A DNA stretch of 51,185 bases, taken from assembly GCF_038006205.1 (NCBI RefSeq), contig NZ_JBBOUU010000003.1, positions 1 through 51,185 on the forward strand, given 5' to 3'. The DNA comes from Solibacillus sp. FSL R7-0668 (GTDB lineage Bacteria; Bacillota; Bacilli; Bacillales_A; Planococcaceae). Below the pieces are notes generated by a model that did no database searches, was not told the DNA's origin, and was given only the letters and a program-made list of their open reading frames with translations. Positions 32,713-41,135 of this stretch are shown here, piece after piece. Both the position numbers and the translations under genes were made by a program. Positions within the stretch are counted from its first letter, which is position 1. Every line of letters starts with the position of its first letter.

Positions 32713-34299
32713 ATGAGTGCAGAAGCAACTGAAAAAATAATTCAGTTATTAGAAGAACAACTCGCTTTTATGAAACAACAAAATCAAGAGCTTTCGAAAA
32801 AATTAGATGCATCGTTCGCCCAAAATAAATACTTATCTGAACAAGTTCGCCAATTAACAAAAATGATTTATGGTTCACGCTCAGAGAAGTCAAAATACCA
32901 AGCACCCGATGGGCAAGTCTCGCTATTTGAGGATGACCCATCTTTTAATGATTCTGAGCAAACAGAAGAACAAAGCACGGAAACTGTAACCTATACAGTG
33001 ACCCGTTTAAATAAAAAGAAAAAGCGCAATGATTCATTCATAGAAGGTGTGGAAGTAGAGGAAATTCACCATCATCCAACCAATCTCGAATGTGACTGTT
33101 GCCAAAATCAACTACAAAAAATTGGCTCCACAATTGCTCGGGAAGAAGCAACATTTATTCCAGCTAAGTTGGTGCGCGTGCAGCATATTGAGCATGCCTA
33201 TGAGTGTAAGCAATGTAAAAAAGATAACGAGCAAAGTTCGTTTATTCAACGCGGAAAAGCGCCAACGGCGGCGATTCCTCGTAGCATTGCAGGGCCAACG
33301 GTGTTGGCAAAAGTAATTTATGATAAATTCTCGCTTTATCTACCGCTTTATCGTCAAGTCAAAGAGTGGACACGTGCAGGATTAATCACGAATGATAAAA
33401 ATCTTTCGAATTGGGTCATTCGTGTAGCTGAAGATTGGCTATTGCCAATTTACGAGGAAATGAAAAATGTCCTTTCGGCCAAAACACTGCTTCATATTGA
33501 TGAAACGGTTGCTAAAGTATTAAATCGTTCCGATGGAAAACGTCCACAATCAAATGCGTATAACTGGGTATTCCGATCCGTTCCAACAGAGGGGCCAGTG
33601 GTTATTCTATTTGAGCATGCATTAACGAGAAGTCGAACGGTATTGGAGAACTATTTGGCTGACTTTAAAGGCACGGTTATTTGTGATGGTTACGCTGCCT
33701 ATGATAAGTTATCCAACATTACGTTCGCTAACTGTTGGGCGCACGTTCGACGCTATTGGGGAAAGGTTGAAAGCAAGAATGGGCGTATTGGCTTGGCTTA
33801 CTGCAACAAACTCTATGTATTAGAACAAAAATTCAAAGGACTACCACCGAAGCAACGACAAAAAATGCGATGGCGATATGCAAGAAAGGTTATTCGTAAG
33901 TTTTTTGGCTGGCTTGAAAAGTCACAGTTCTTTGGTAAAAATGCATTAGCTACGGCAACCGAGTATACGTTGAATAGAAGAAAAGAGCTGAAAGCCTTCC
34001 TGTATAATGGGCAGATCGAAATTGATAATAACCCAGCAGAAAATGCGATTCGTCCAACGGTAATCGGTCGAAAAAATTGGCTCTTCTCTGTAAGTGAGGC
34101 GGGTGCAAAAGCGAATGCGATTTGTTTGAGTTTAGCGGAAACAGCAAAAGCAAACGGAATTGATTTCTATCAATACCTGGTAAAGCTTTTAACGGAACTG
34201 CCGAATTTACCAATTCACCAGCAACCTGAATTATTACAAGAGTACATGCCTTGGTCGGCTAAAATTCAAGCAACATGTGCCAAAATCAAAGCAGCATAA
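32713..34299 (+). CDS. tnpC: IS66 transposase TnpC
   Basis: 528 aa from ATG 32713. An N-terminal coiled coil (EKIIQLLEEQLAFMKQQNQELSKKL), a zinc-finger-like region (CDCCQNQL...CKQCKK), then the DDE core with LLHIDETVAKV, VICDGYAAYDKL, ANCWAHVRRYW and IDNNPAENAIRPTVIGRKNWLF. It is complete and apparently functional. Confidence 0.95.
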   Translation: MSAEATEKIIQLLEEQLAFMKQQNQELSKKLDASFAQNKYLSEQVRQLTKMIYGSRSEKSKYQAPDGQVSLFEDDPSFNDSEQTEEQSTETVTYTVTRLNKKKKRNDSFIEGVEVEEIHHHPTNLECDCCQNQLQKIGSTIAREEATFIPAKLVRVQHIEHAYECKQCKKDNEQSSFIQRGKAPTAAIPRSIAGPTVLAKVIYDKFSLYLPLYRQVKEWTRAGLITNDKNLSNWVIRVAEDWLLPIYEEMKNVLSAKTLLHIDETVAKVLNRSDGKRPQSNAYNWVFRSVPTEGPVVILFEHALTRSRTVLENYLADFKGTVICDGYAAYDKLSNITFANCWAHVRRYWGKVESKNGRIGLAYCNKLYVLEQKFKGLPPKQRQKMRWRYARKVIRKFFGWLEKSQFFGKNALATATEYTLNRRKELKAFLYNGQIEIDNNPAENAIRPTVIGRKNWLFSVSEAGAKANAICLSLAETAKANGIDFYQYLVKLLTELPNLPIHQQPELLQEYMPWSAKIQATCAKIKAA

Positions 34300-34340
34300 T
34301 AGCCAGCTTTCTGAAAAAAACGTCAGAAAGCTGGCTATTT
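34299..34340 (+). terminator. Hairpin after tnpC
   Basis: ATAGCCAGCTTTCTGA and TCAGAAAGCTGGCTAT form a 16-bp stem followed by TTGT, within the right end of IS66. Confidence 0.8.
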
Positions 34341-34386
34341 GTCGTGCGTGCAGTCAGGTGCGCTTGTTTTTTGAATTCGGGCTTAC

Positions 34387-34501
34387 GAAGTATAGTATTA
34401 ATCTCTTTATCTATGGTTTCATTATTATCACTTAAATATAGAATCTTCGCCTCATATTTTATTATATCCGTATCAAAATACATTAAATAAACTTTCAACA
34501 T
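34387..34501 (-). pseudogene. 5' part of the gene cut by IS66
   Basis: From ATG 34501 it reads MLKVYLMYFDTDIIKYEAKI...IDKEINTIL and then runs into the IS. It joins in frame to 31749-32022. Confidence 0.85.
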
Positions 34502-34603
34502 TGCACCCCACTTAACTTATGGACTTCTGTTTGACAAATCCAAAACAAATCCCTGGACTTATACTCTATTTTATGCTAATTTTATAAAGAGGTGAACAAA
34601 CAA

Positions 34604-36292
34604 ATGTACGCAATAGATTTATTTTGCGGTGCTGGAGGTTTTAGTGAAGGAATATTACAAGCAGGTTTTCATATAGTATTCTCAAGTGACAGAAGCCCTT
34701 ATGTACAACAAACTTATGAAGCAAGACATAATCAATTAGGTTTAATTCAAGGTGAGAATACCTTTTTCAAATTAAGCGATATACGAGATTTAGAGGGAGA
34801 AGAAATTTTAAACTGTATCAATTCCCTTAGTCTCTTTAAATCTAATAGTAAAACATTCCGCCCTAGAGATATAGATGCAATTTTTGGTGGACCACCCTGT
34901 CAGGGATTTAGCGTGGCTGGAAAAAGAGATAAGTCTGACCCACGTAATATGCTTTTTAGAGAGTATTTGCGAGTAATCAATTATCTAATGCCTAAATATA
35001 TCGTGATGGAAAACGTAACTGGGTTTATGACAATGGAAGTAAATCCAGACTTTGAAAGCTTTAATAACATTTCTTACAAAGACGATGAATTAGTAAAAAA
35101 TGTAGTAACTAAAGAGTTAGAAGCGTTTGGTTATACTGTATTACCGCCAAGAATTTTAGATGCATCAGATTATGGTGTACCTCAGCGTAGACAACGAGCT
35201 ATCTTTTTAGCCTATAGAAACGACGTCAAACCTTTAAATTATCCAGAAGCAACGACACCATTACCAGAACAAAAACTAACTGTTATAGATGCGTTAAAAG
35301 GTGTAACTGTCGAAGGCGAAAGTGACTTTTCTAATCAATCGCAGTTGGGGCGAACACGTCATATGTTAACAGGTGAACCCATAGCTCATTTAAAATCCCC
35401 ATTAAATATGGAAGAATCTAAACATAGCCCTGTAATTGTAGAACGCTTTTCATTATTTCAACAAGGTGAATCTGTTAATCAGTTAAAAAACCGTCTTTTA
35501 ACAAATAAACTACATGGCAATAAAGTTATAGATTTAGAAAAGCTACCAAATCTACTGTTAGAAACTACGTTCAACCTTAATAAAACATTTAATAAGCACC
35601 TATTAGAGACTATTTTAATTAAAAAAAACATTGAACTCGAGAAAGATGCGAATGGAAAATCTTCTTTATTAGAAAGTTTCTATAAACGAATTATAAAGCT
35701 TTGGAATTTAGATATTAATTCAACGGAATTCATCAATGAATGTAAAAAGAATATTGGTACTAAAAAATTCAATGTAGAGCTTATTGTTGAAGTTTTTTCA
35801 GCAGCAAAGTTAAAACTAAACACTTTTATCTCTACGCAAGATGTAACCTCTTGGTTTAACAACGAAAATTTCACGCCTCAGTACGTGACTCATACAAATG
35901 ATGAAGGTGAATTGATTACTGAAATCAGTTATACTCAAATCCCTTTATTTTTTAATATAGGAAAAGCTCAGTTATCTTGGGATGAAATTATTAATGCTGT
36001 ACTAACAAATAAAAATACTCGAACACGATTAGATGGTAGTCAACCAGGTCCTACTATGGTTACTTTACCAGATGATTTCATTCATCCCCTTAAAAATAAA
36101 ATACTAAACGTCAGAGAAATGGCCCGAATACAGTCATTTGATGACAGCTTTGAATTCTTAGGAAAACGAACAACTGGTGGAGAAAAACGTAGCCAAGAAG
36201 TTCCTCAATTCACTCAAGTAGGAAATGCAGTCCCACCTTTATTAGCGTATGCAATTGCAAATGAAGTAAAAAAAGCTTTAGAGAAATGTTAA
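34604..36292 (+). CDS. DNA (cytosine-5) methyltransferase of a type II restriction-modification pair
   Basis: 562 aa from ATG 34604 (AAGAGGTGA upstream). Motifs: I (DLFCGAGGFSEGILQAGF), IV (GGPPCQGFSVAGKRD), VI (VMENVTGFM), VIII (VPQRRQRAIFL), IX (REMARIQSFDDSFEF) and X (QVGNAVPPLLAYAIA). The variable region between VIII and IX is very long (~270 residues) and helical in its middle. It is convergent with the MvaI/BcnI-like endonuclease gene across a shared terminator and protects its sites. Confidence 0.93.
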   Translation: MYAIDLFCGAGGFSEGILQAGFHIVFSSDRSPYVQQTYEARHNQLGLIQGENTFFKLSDIRDLEGEEILNCINSLSLFKSNSKTFRPRDIDAIFGGPPCQGFSVAGKRDKSDPRNMLFREYLRVINYLMPKYIVMENVTGFMTMEVNPDFESFNNISYKDDELVKNVVTKELEAFGYTVLPPRILDASDYGVPQRRQRAIFLAYRNDVKPLNYPEATTPLPEQKLTVIDALKGVTVEGESDFSNQSQLGRTRHMLTGEPIAHLKSPLNMEESKHSPVIVERFSLFQQGESVNQLKNRLLTNKLHGNKVIDLEKLPNLLLETTFNLNKTFNKHLLETILIKKNIELEKDANGKSSLLESFYKRIIKLWNLDINSTEFINECKKNIGTKKFNVELIVEVFSAAKLKLNTFISTQDVTSWFNNENFTPQYVTHTNDEGELITEISYTQIPLFFNIGKAQLSWDEIINAVLTNKNTRTRLDGSQPGPTMVTLPDDFIHPLKNKILNVREMARIQSFDDSFEFLGKRTTGGEKRSQEVPQFTQVGNAVPPLLAYAIANEVKKALEKC

Positions 36293-36296
36293 AGTA

Positions 36297-36332
36297 ATAA
36301 GTGCCTAGTCTAATAAATAGGCTAGGCACTTA
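36297..36332. terminator. Bidirectional terminator between methyltransferase and endonuclease genes
   Basis: ATAAGTGCCTAG...CTAGGCACTTAT forms a stem that serves two convergent genes, with T-runs outward on both strands. Confidence 0.9.
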
Positions 36333-36338
36333 TTTTAT

Positions 36339-37499
36339 TTAAATAATTTCTTCCTCAGCAAAAAGCTCATTTCTATATTTAGGGTTTAACCTAAACCCAT
36401 TCCCATGATCATCGTAACCAGTTCTGTCTGGTTTAACTTTCGCTCTCCAATCGTATGTAATTTTCCCTTGCTCTATCAGACTTAAAAATGATGTAAATAT
36501 AGGATTTCTTGTTAAAACCGCATCTGTATATTTAAAATGCCAGTGATTATTTATACTTTCTTCATCAGCCATAATCCATAGAGTAGATGGGTGTTTAGCT
36601 AATAGTTTCGCTTCAATATCTTTAAAATGCCAGACACATAAAGCCGTCCCATGCTTATCGCACATTACTAACTGTTCTTTTTCCTCTTCTACTTTTAAAT
36701 AAAACCCCTGTTTATTAGGTATATTACTCACCGTTACATATAATGCTAAATATTCTGGTTTTTTCGAATGCGGATATCCATATTTTAAAATCAGTTCCCC
36801 AGCTGATTTTATTTTACTAGCAGACCAATCTGGAACTTGTGAAAATAAAGAATCTTTTGTTTTACTTGCTTTACGTTTTGCTTTTAATTCCACTTTACCC
36901 TTATAATCAGCAGTTGGTTTAATATTCGGTTCAATTCCCATTTCACGTTCAAATGTATCACCTACATCTTTAGGGGCAATTTTTTTAGCATCTGAAACAC
37001 TATAAACAAAGCCTTTTTCACGTACTATATTGATTTTTTCTAAAATTTCAGCTTTTAATTGAATCGTTTCACTAGAAAATACTTTATTAATGAAACTACT
37101 ATCAAAATAATCGTCTAGAACAATCACCATTAAATGATTTTTATATGGTGTAAGATAAATTAAAGTATTAACATCAACGAAATCTTTAAACTTATATAAC
37201 CAAAATCTTGGATCTCCCTTTTTTGTATTTGGTCTATAAAAACTCGAAGTCACTTTGATAATTTCTGATTTACTAAGGATAAAGGAATCCTTTAATACCC
37301 TATTTTTTTTGCCTTGTTCAATACTCTGGAAATCAACAATTCCATTTTTTCTCAACATATTTCTAATGAGAAATGATGCATCTATTATACTTTTTTCAAG
37401 CATTGTAGAAGTTAATCTAACTAAAGCATAATCTTTGTTATAAACTTTTTGAATTGCATTTATCTTCTCTTGTTCTATTTCATTTGGCACAAATATCAT
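36339..37499 (-). CDS. MvaI/BcnI-family type II restriction endonuclease
   Basis: 386 aa. KDVGDTFEREMGIEPNIKPTADYKGKVELKAKR (178-209) carries the family's catalytic arrangement: Glu185, Asp198, Glu204 and Lys206 in D-x5-E-x-K. The order 'VGxTFExxxGI ... DYKG.VELK.KR' is typical of MvaI/BcnI enzymes, which cut CCWGG or CCSGG. The site for this one is therefore probably CCNGG-like, which is inference. The N-terminal ~170 residues are an extra domain compared with MvaI (~245 aa) and are unassigned. Confidence 0.8.
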   Translation of the reverse strand: MIFVPNEIEQEKINAIQKVYNKDYALVRLTSTMLEKSIIDASFLIRNMLRKNGIVDFQSIEQGKKNRVLKDSFILSKSEIIKVTSSFYRPNTKKGDPRFWLYKFKDFVDVNTLIYLTPYKNHLMVIVLDDYFDSSFINKVFSSETIQLKAEILEKINIVREKGFVYSVSDAKKIAPKDVGDTFEREMGIEPNIKPTADYKGKVELKAKRKASKTKDSLFSQVPDWSASKIKSAGELILKYGYPHSKKPEYLALYVTVSNIPNKQGFYLKVEEEKEQLVMCDKHGTALCVWHFKDIEAKLLAKHPSTLWIMADEESINNHWHFKYTDAVLTRNPIFTSFLSLIEQGKITYDWRAKVKPDRTGYDDHGNGFRLNPKYRNELFAEEEII

Positions 37500-37570
37500 A
37501 TAAACACCCCATTCATATATGAAAATTATATCATGTAAAATACCATAATTCCCATAAACAGTGGGAGCAT

Positions 37571-38464
37571 TTATAAAAATTCATCGACATCATCCGATTT
37601 CAATTTAATATAATGTTCCATAATTGTCTGATGTGACTTATGACCAGACTGTTTTGCAATCGTCGGAATGTCTGCACCCTTTTGGTACATCGCCGTAATT
37701 TGTGTTTTTCTAAAAGTGTACGGTGCGAAGCCGAGCCAGCTTTGAATGGCTTGATTGTAGCTGACCTCACTAATTTGCCTGCTCGTATGGTTGCCCCATT
37801 TATCGGCAGCGCCGACGAAATAATCCTCGGGCATTAATTCGTATGCCACGATATAGTTTCGAATCGCCTGCACACACTCTAACGTCAGGCGTTTTTCTTT
37901 CATTTCGCCCTGCTTCACCATCATCACTTGAACTGTGCGATTTTCTAAATCAAAATCACTCACTTTTAACCGTACCATTTCAGACGGTCGATTCGCTGTA
38001 ATAAGATTCACCAAACAAATTGCTCGCTTGCGAATGTCACTCTTTTTATCTGTATCGTAGCGATCAATGAGTCGCAGTACATCACTTTGCTTTTCAGCAC
38101 GTTTCCCATGCATCGGCTTTAATCGTAAAAAATCCTCTTGATCGTACAAACTACGTAGTAATTTAATGCTTCCCTCGTGCTCTGAGGTGAATTGAAATCC
38201 GTATTCATGTACTAACCAGTACTTCACGCCGGCTAAACGTCGATTAAATGTCGATAATCGAACTTGTTGTTGCGTGATCAGGTCATGAAGATACAGTTCG
38301 AGTGCTTCAAAATCCTTTGAAAGGAAATGCTCATCACAAAAGGCTTGAAACAAATTGAAATCGGACTGGTACCGATTTAACTTATCCTGCCGAATCTTTT
38401 GTAGCGTTTCGTCCTTTTGCTTCGTCATTTTATATTGCTGCAAAGGAAATAGGGTTTCTTCCAT
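37571..38464 (-). CDS. Tyrosine recombinase (Xer-like integrase/resolvase)
   Basis: 297 aa. An N-terminal SAM-like core-binding domain (~20-110) is followed by a catalytic domain with Arg159 in TANRPSEMVRL, TFRKTQ (Arg252), His275 in SGHKSH and nucleophile Tyr285 in MEHYIK. The second His of the usual HxxR is replaced by Thr. GGAGG precedes the ATG. It probably resolves plasmid multimers, or once moved an element; candidate sites lie in 38465-38560. Confidence 0.85.
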   Translation of the reverse strand: MEETLFPLQQYKMTKQKDETLQKIRQDKLNRYQSDFNLFQAFCDEHFLSKDFEALELYLHDLITQQQVRLSTFNRRLAGVKYWLVHEYGFQFTSEHEGSIKLLRSLYDQEDFLRLKPMHGKRAEKQSDVLRLIDRYDTDKKSDIRKRAICLVNLITANRPSEMVRLKVSDFDLENRTVQVMMVKQGEMKEKRLTLECVQAIRNYIVAYELMPEDYFVGAADKWGNHTSRQISEVSYNQAIQSWLGFAPYTFRKTQITAMYQKGADIPTIAKQSGHKSHQTIMEHYIKLKSDDVDEFL

Positions 38465-38488
38465 TATATATGCCTCCCTCTATAAATG

Positions 38489-38544
38489 TTGATATATCAA
38501 TGGTTTGCACCGTTTTCGAGTGTCCAAAAAATATTTTTCGACAC
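38489..38544. promoter_or_regulatory. Inverted repeats upstream of the recombinase gene
   Basis: TTGATATATCAA (38489-38500) is a perfect palindrome. GTGTC-n15-GACAC (38520-38544) has the form of a paired recombinase-binding site with an A/T-rich centre. It could be the resolution site or the operator of the recombinase gene. Confidence 0.4.
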
Positions 38545-38639
38545 GTACATCTATCGTTATTTTGTAATTCTTGATTTTTTTTACAAACAGTCCGTACGCT
38601 TCGCTATAGGATAAACCAGTAAATGGTAATTATCCCTCT

Positions 38640-38870
38640 GATCCTGTGCGCTATATCGATGCACTTTTGGATCTCTGCGTTGCTTATGATGACGGACCCT
38701 CCCATATCTCTAGGCGTCTGATGCGCGTACATTCCTTCGTTCGGTCTATTCATAAGGCAGAGGCTGGCGATGCTCCCTTAGGGACTCTTTGCGATTCGCA
38801 CGGTCGAATGGTGGAAATAGTGCCGGCTTCTCCGTGTCATCCTCTTGTTTGTGACTTCTGATGGTGTCGC
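38640..38870 (-). ncRNA. Candidate bridge RNA region of the IS110/IS1111 element
   Basis: A 230-bp stretch downstream of the transposase, clearly richer in G+C than its surroundings and with several short complementary blocks (for example GCGCGTAC, and CCCTTAGGG at 38777-38785). In IS1111-group elements the recombination-guiding RNA lies in this 3' position. No protein frame is convincing. Confidence 0.4.
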
Positions 38871-40148
38871 TTACGCAGCCGTTTGAAGCTGGGTGAAATC
38901 GTTCATCATTTGGTCTGGATTAAAATAAATTTTCTTGTTACACAAGGCATGTAAAATCTTCAGTAACTTCCCACACAGGACGACAATCGATTGCTTTTTA
39001 CGCAGTGGATTGTTGGTGCGTGTGGTGTAATGTTCGTGTAACGCTTTAAACGCTAGATTATGTTGAATCAATGGCATCATGACACGGAATAGGAGGGCGC
39101 GAAGTTTGCGTCTTCCACGTTTAGAAATCCGTTTTTGTCCGGTTTGTTTACCTGAAGAGTTTTCACGCAATGTGAGTCCCGCGAGTTTGATTAATTGGCG
39201 TGGATGCGTATATTGCGTGAGCGAACCGACTTCTGATAGTAATTCGACAATCGTGACATCGCCGATTCCGGGTACAGATGCTAGGTAGTCATAATCCGTC
39301 ATTTGTTTCGCTAATTCCGTTAATTGTACAGTCAATTCATCGAGCTGTGCCTGCATTAGTTTCACTTGAGAAAGCAGTGTGGCGATTTCATAACGGGCCA
39401 TCACCAGTCCTTCCGTCAGTCCAATTGAATGAGGTGCCAGTTCGACTAATTGTTTCGCTTTCGGTAGTTGAGGACTTTTCATCCCGTCTACTTGGCGATA
39501 AAGGAAGAGCAGTTCTTCCGGTGTTTTCCCTTGAATATCCATTGGCAGCGGCGTTTTTTCCAGCACCGCATACGCCATTTTTCCAAAATTTTTAAAGACT
39601 TGTGTAAACTCTGGGAAGAAACGGTCTAACCAACGAATGATGCGGTTTTGAAGGGCGTTTAAATCCTCTTGAATTTTTGAACGCAACGTCGCACCATTTC
39701 GTAATTCCGCTTCCACGCCTTCTAAAAGACGAGGATAGCTAAAGCGTCCATCTCGCATTAGACGGGCGATGACAAGCGCATCTTTTTGGTCATTTTTCGT
39801 CTGCAGGTTGTCGTCGAGTTCTTTCGAGCGATTGACGTGCATCGGATTGACCATCACAAACGGAATCCCATAGTGTGTTAAAAACGCCGCTAAGTTCATC
39901 CAGTAGTGACCAGTTGGCTCGAAACCAACGAGGATTTCTTGTTTTTCATGTGCCGTTTTTAACGTAAGCAGACGCTCATAAAACGCTTCAAATCCGATAC
40001 GTGATTGCACGATAGGAAATGATTTTTGGAGCACGCGACCGCGATCATCCACAGCACAAGCGAAGTGCTTATGCTTGGCAATATCGATGCCAATGACTAA
40101 CGTATTTTCAGAAACTTGATTAATTTTTTCATTCGTATTAAAATTCAT
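38871..40148 (-). CDS. IS110-family transposase (DEDD)
   Basis: 425 aa. The N-terminal RuvC-like domain has VIGIDIAKHKHFACAVD, VGFEPTGHYW and KNDQKDALVIARLM (Asp, Glu, Asp, Asp). The C-terminal Tnp_2 domain has LASVPGIGDVTIVELLSEVG and RGRRKLRALLFRVMMPLIQHN, with the likely catalytic Ser in NSSGKQTG. It is intact. Confidence 0.93.
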   Translation of the reverse strand: MNFNTNEKINQVSENTLVIGIDIAKHKHFACAVDDRGRVLQKSFPIVQSRIGFEAFYERLLTLKTAHEKQEILVGFEPTGHYWMNLAAFLTHYGIPFVMVNPMHVNRSKELDDNLQTKNDQKDALVIARLMRDGRFSYPRLLEGVEAELRNGATLRSKIQEDLNALQNRIIRWLDRFFPEFTQVFKNFGKMAYAVLEKTPLPMDIQGKTPEELLFLYRQVDGMKSPQLPKAKQLVELAPHSIGLTEGLVMARYEIATLLSQVKLMQAQLDELTVQLTELAKQMTDYDYLASVPGIGDVTIVELLSEVGSLTQYTHPRQLIKLAGLTLRENSSGKQTGQKRISKRGRRKLRALLFRVMMPLIQHNLAFKALHEHYTTRTNNPLRKKQSIVVLCGKLLKILHALCNKKIYFNPDQMMNDFTQLQTAA

Positions 40149-40458
40149 TGTTGTAAGTCCTCTCTGTAGATGTGCGAGTCAATTGTCTGGTTGACACTCA
40201 AACATCATACGAGAGGGCTTTTTTCTTTTCAAGTCCCTGAAAATTCTTCTAACAGGAATGCTCCCATTTAAATTTTGAAAAGTTTCTTTTCGCTACTTAA
40301 TTACTTTGAATATAAGAACTTATGTTTGTTTTAGTATATCACTTTCAACCTTAAACAAGCATTATTTTTTAAGGTTGATAGATGAAAAATAAACATTCAA
40401 AATTCCATCTCCTTCCATAATGAATAATGCTACAATTACTCCTAAGGAGGCTAAATTC

Positions 40459-41001
40459 ATGAACGAAGAATTATTAAATTTCTTATTGAATCAAACTGAG
40501 CATGAAGGATAAGATTTTAAAAAAGGACTATATGCAAAGATAAATTATGAGGATTTATTAAAAGACGTATTAGCCATGGCTAATACCAAAATACAAGGAC
40601 CAAGATATATTGTTTTTGGTGTAAAAGAAAATGTACAGCAAATAAAGGAACTATTTGATATCAATGATCCTGTTGACGCTGCTTCATACCAAGAGCTAAT
40701 ACTCGAAAATATAGAACCTCAAATAATTTGTAATTTAAAATATGTGTCTTACAAAAATAAACAACTAGCGATACTAGAAATCCCTGAACCTAAAGAACAG
40801 CCTTATTTACTAAAGAAACAATACGGCAAATTGCATAAAGGTTTTTGTTACATACGTAAAGGCAGTAAAAACGAACATGCAACTAGAGCTGATTTTGATT
40901 ATTACTATAAATACGGGCAATTTGAAATACTTATGCCCGATAAACATTTAGCCGCTGTAAATTATGGTAAAATGATAACAGACCATACTTTCTTATTTTG
41001 A
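40459..41001 (+). pseudogene. AlbA_2/Schlafen-type gene with an internal stop
   Basis: From ATG 40459 (AAGGAGG upstream) it reads MNEELLNFLLNQTEHEG, TAA (40510-40512), DFKKGLYAKINYEDLLKDVLAMANT...GPRYIVFGVKEN..., then IPEPKEQPYLLKKQYGKLHKGFCYIRKGSKN. Both sides of the stop belong to one AlbA_2-type domain (E-G-x-D-F-K start, nucleotide-binding G-x-R-Y-I-V-F-G), so the stop is a single nonsense change. A restart at ATG 40576 would lack part of the domain. It is followed at ten bases by the gene broken by IS4, so the two once formed an operon. Confidence 0.75.
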
Positions 41002-41010
41002 GGTGATTTT

Positions 41011-41135
41011 ATGCAAACTAAAAAACCCAGTGTCAGACGAAATAAAGTAAGAAACCAATATTTAGCTATCGATTATAAACTTGCAAGACTTATTTTAAAT
41101 AGTGAAGCCATTCATACCTTAAATGTAAATGCATT
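41011..41135 (+). pseudogene. 5' part of a 464-aa gene cut by IS4
   Basis: ATG 41011 follows GAGGTGA. It reads MQTKKPSVRRNKVRNQYLAI...HTLNVNA and then meets the IS4 end. With the IS and one AAATGCATT copy removed, it continues in frame at 42717. Confidence 0.85.

Larger units (their letters stand above)
32023..34386 (+). mobile_element. IS66-family insertion sequence, complete
   Basis: 2364 bp. The ends are GTAAGCCCCCAATCAAA (left) and, in complement, GTAAGCCCGAATTCAAA (right). It is flanked by an 8-bp duplication GAAGTATA at 32015-32022 and 34387-34394; 8 bp is typical of the family. It carries tnpA, tnpB and tnpC. It interrupts a leftward DUF3846-like gene. Confidence 0.92.
38630..40225 (-). 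mobile_element. IS110-family (IS1111-like) insertion sequence, boundaries approximate
   Basis: It contains one DEDD transposase gene and a ~230-bp non-coding tail. CCCTCTG (38634-38640) and, in complement, CCCTCTCG (near 40211-40216) could be subterminal inverted repeats of the IS1111 group. No target duplication is expected for this family, so the ends cannot be fixed from one copy. Confidence 0.6.

Noticed and set aside
37560-40270. TGGGAGCATT near 37563 and its inverted copy near 40258 as ends of one larger element
   Set aside because: Only about ten bases match, with no target duplication; probably chance.
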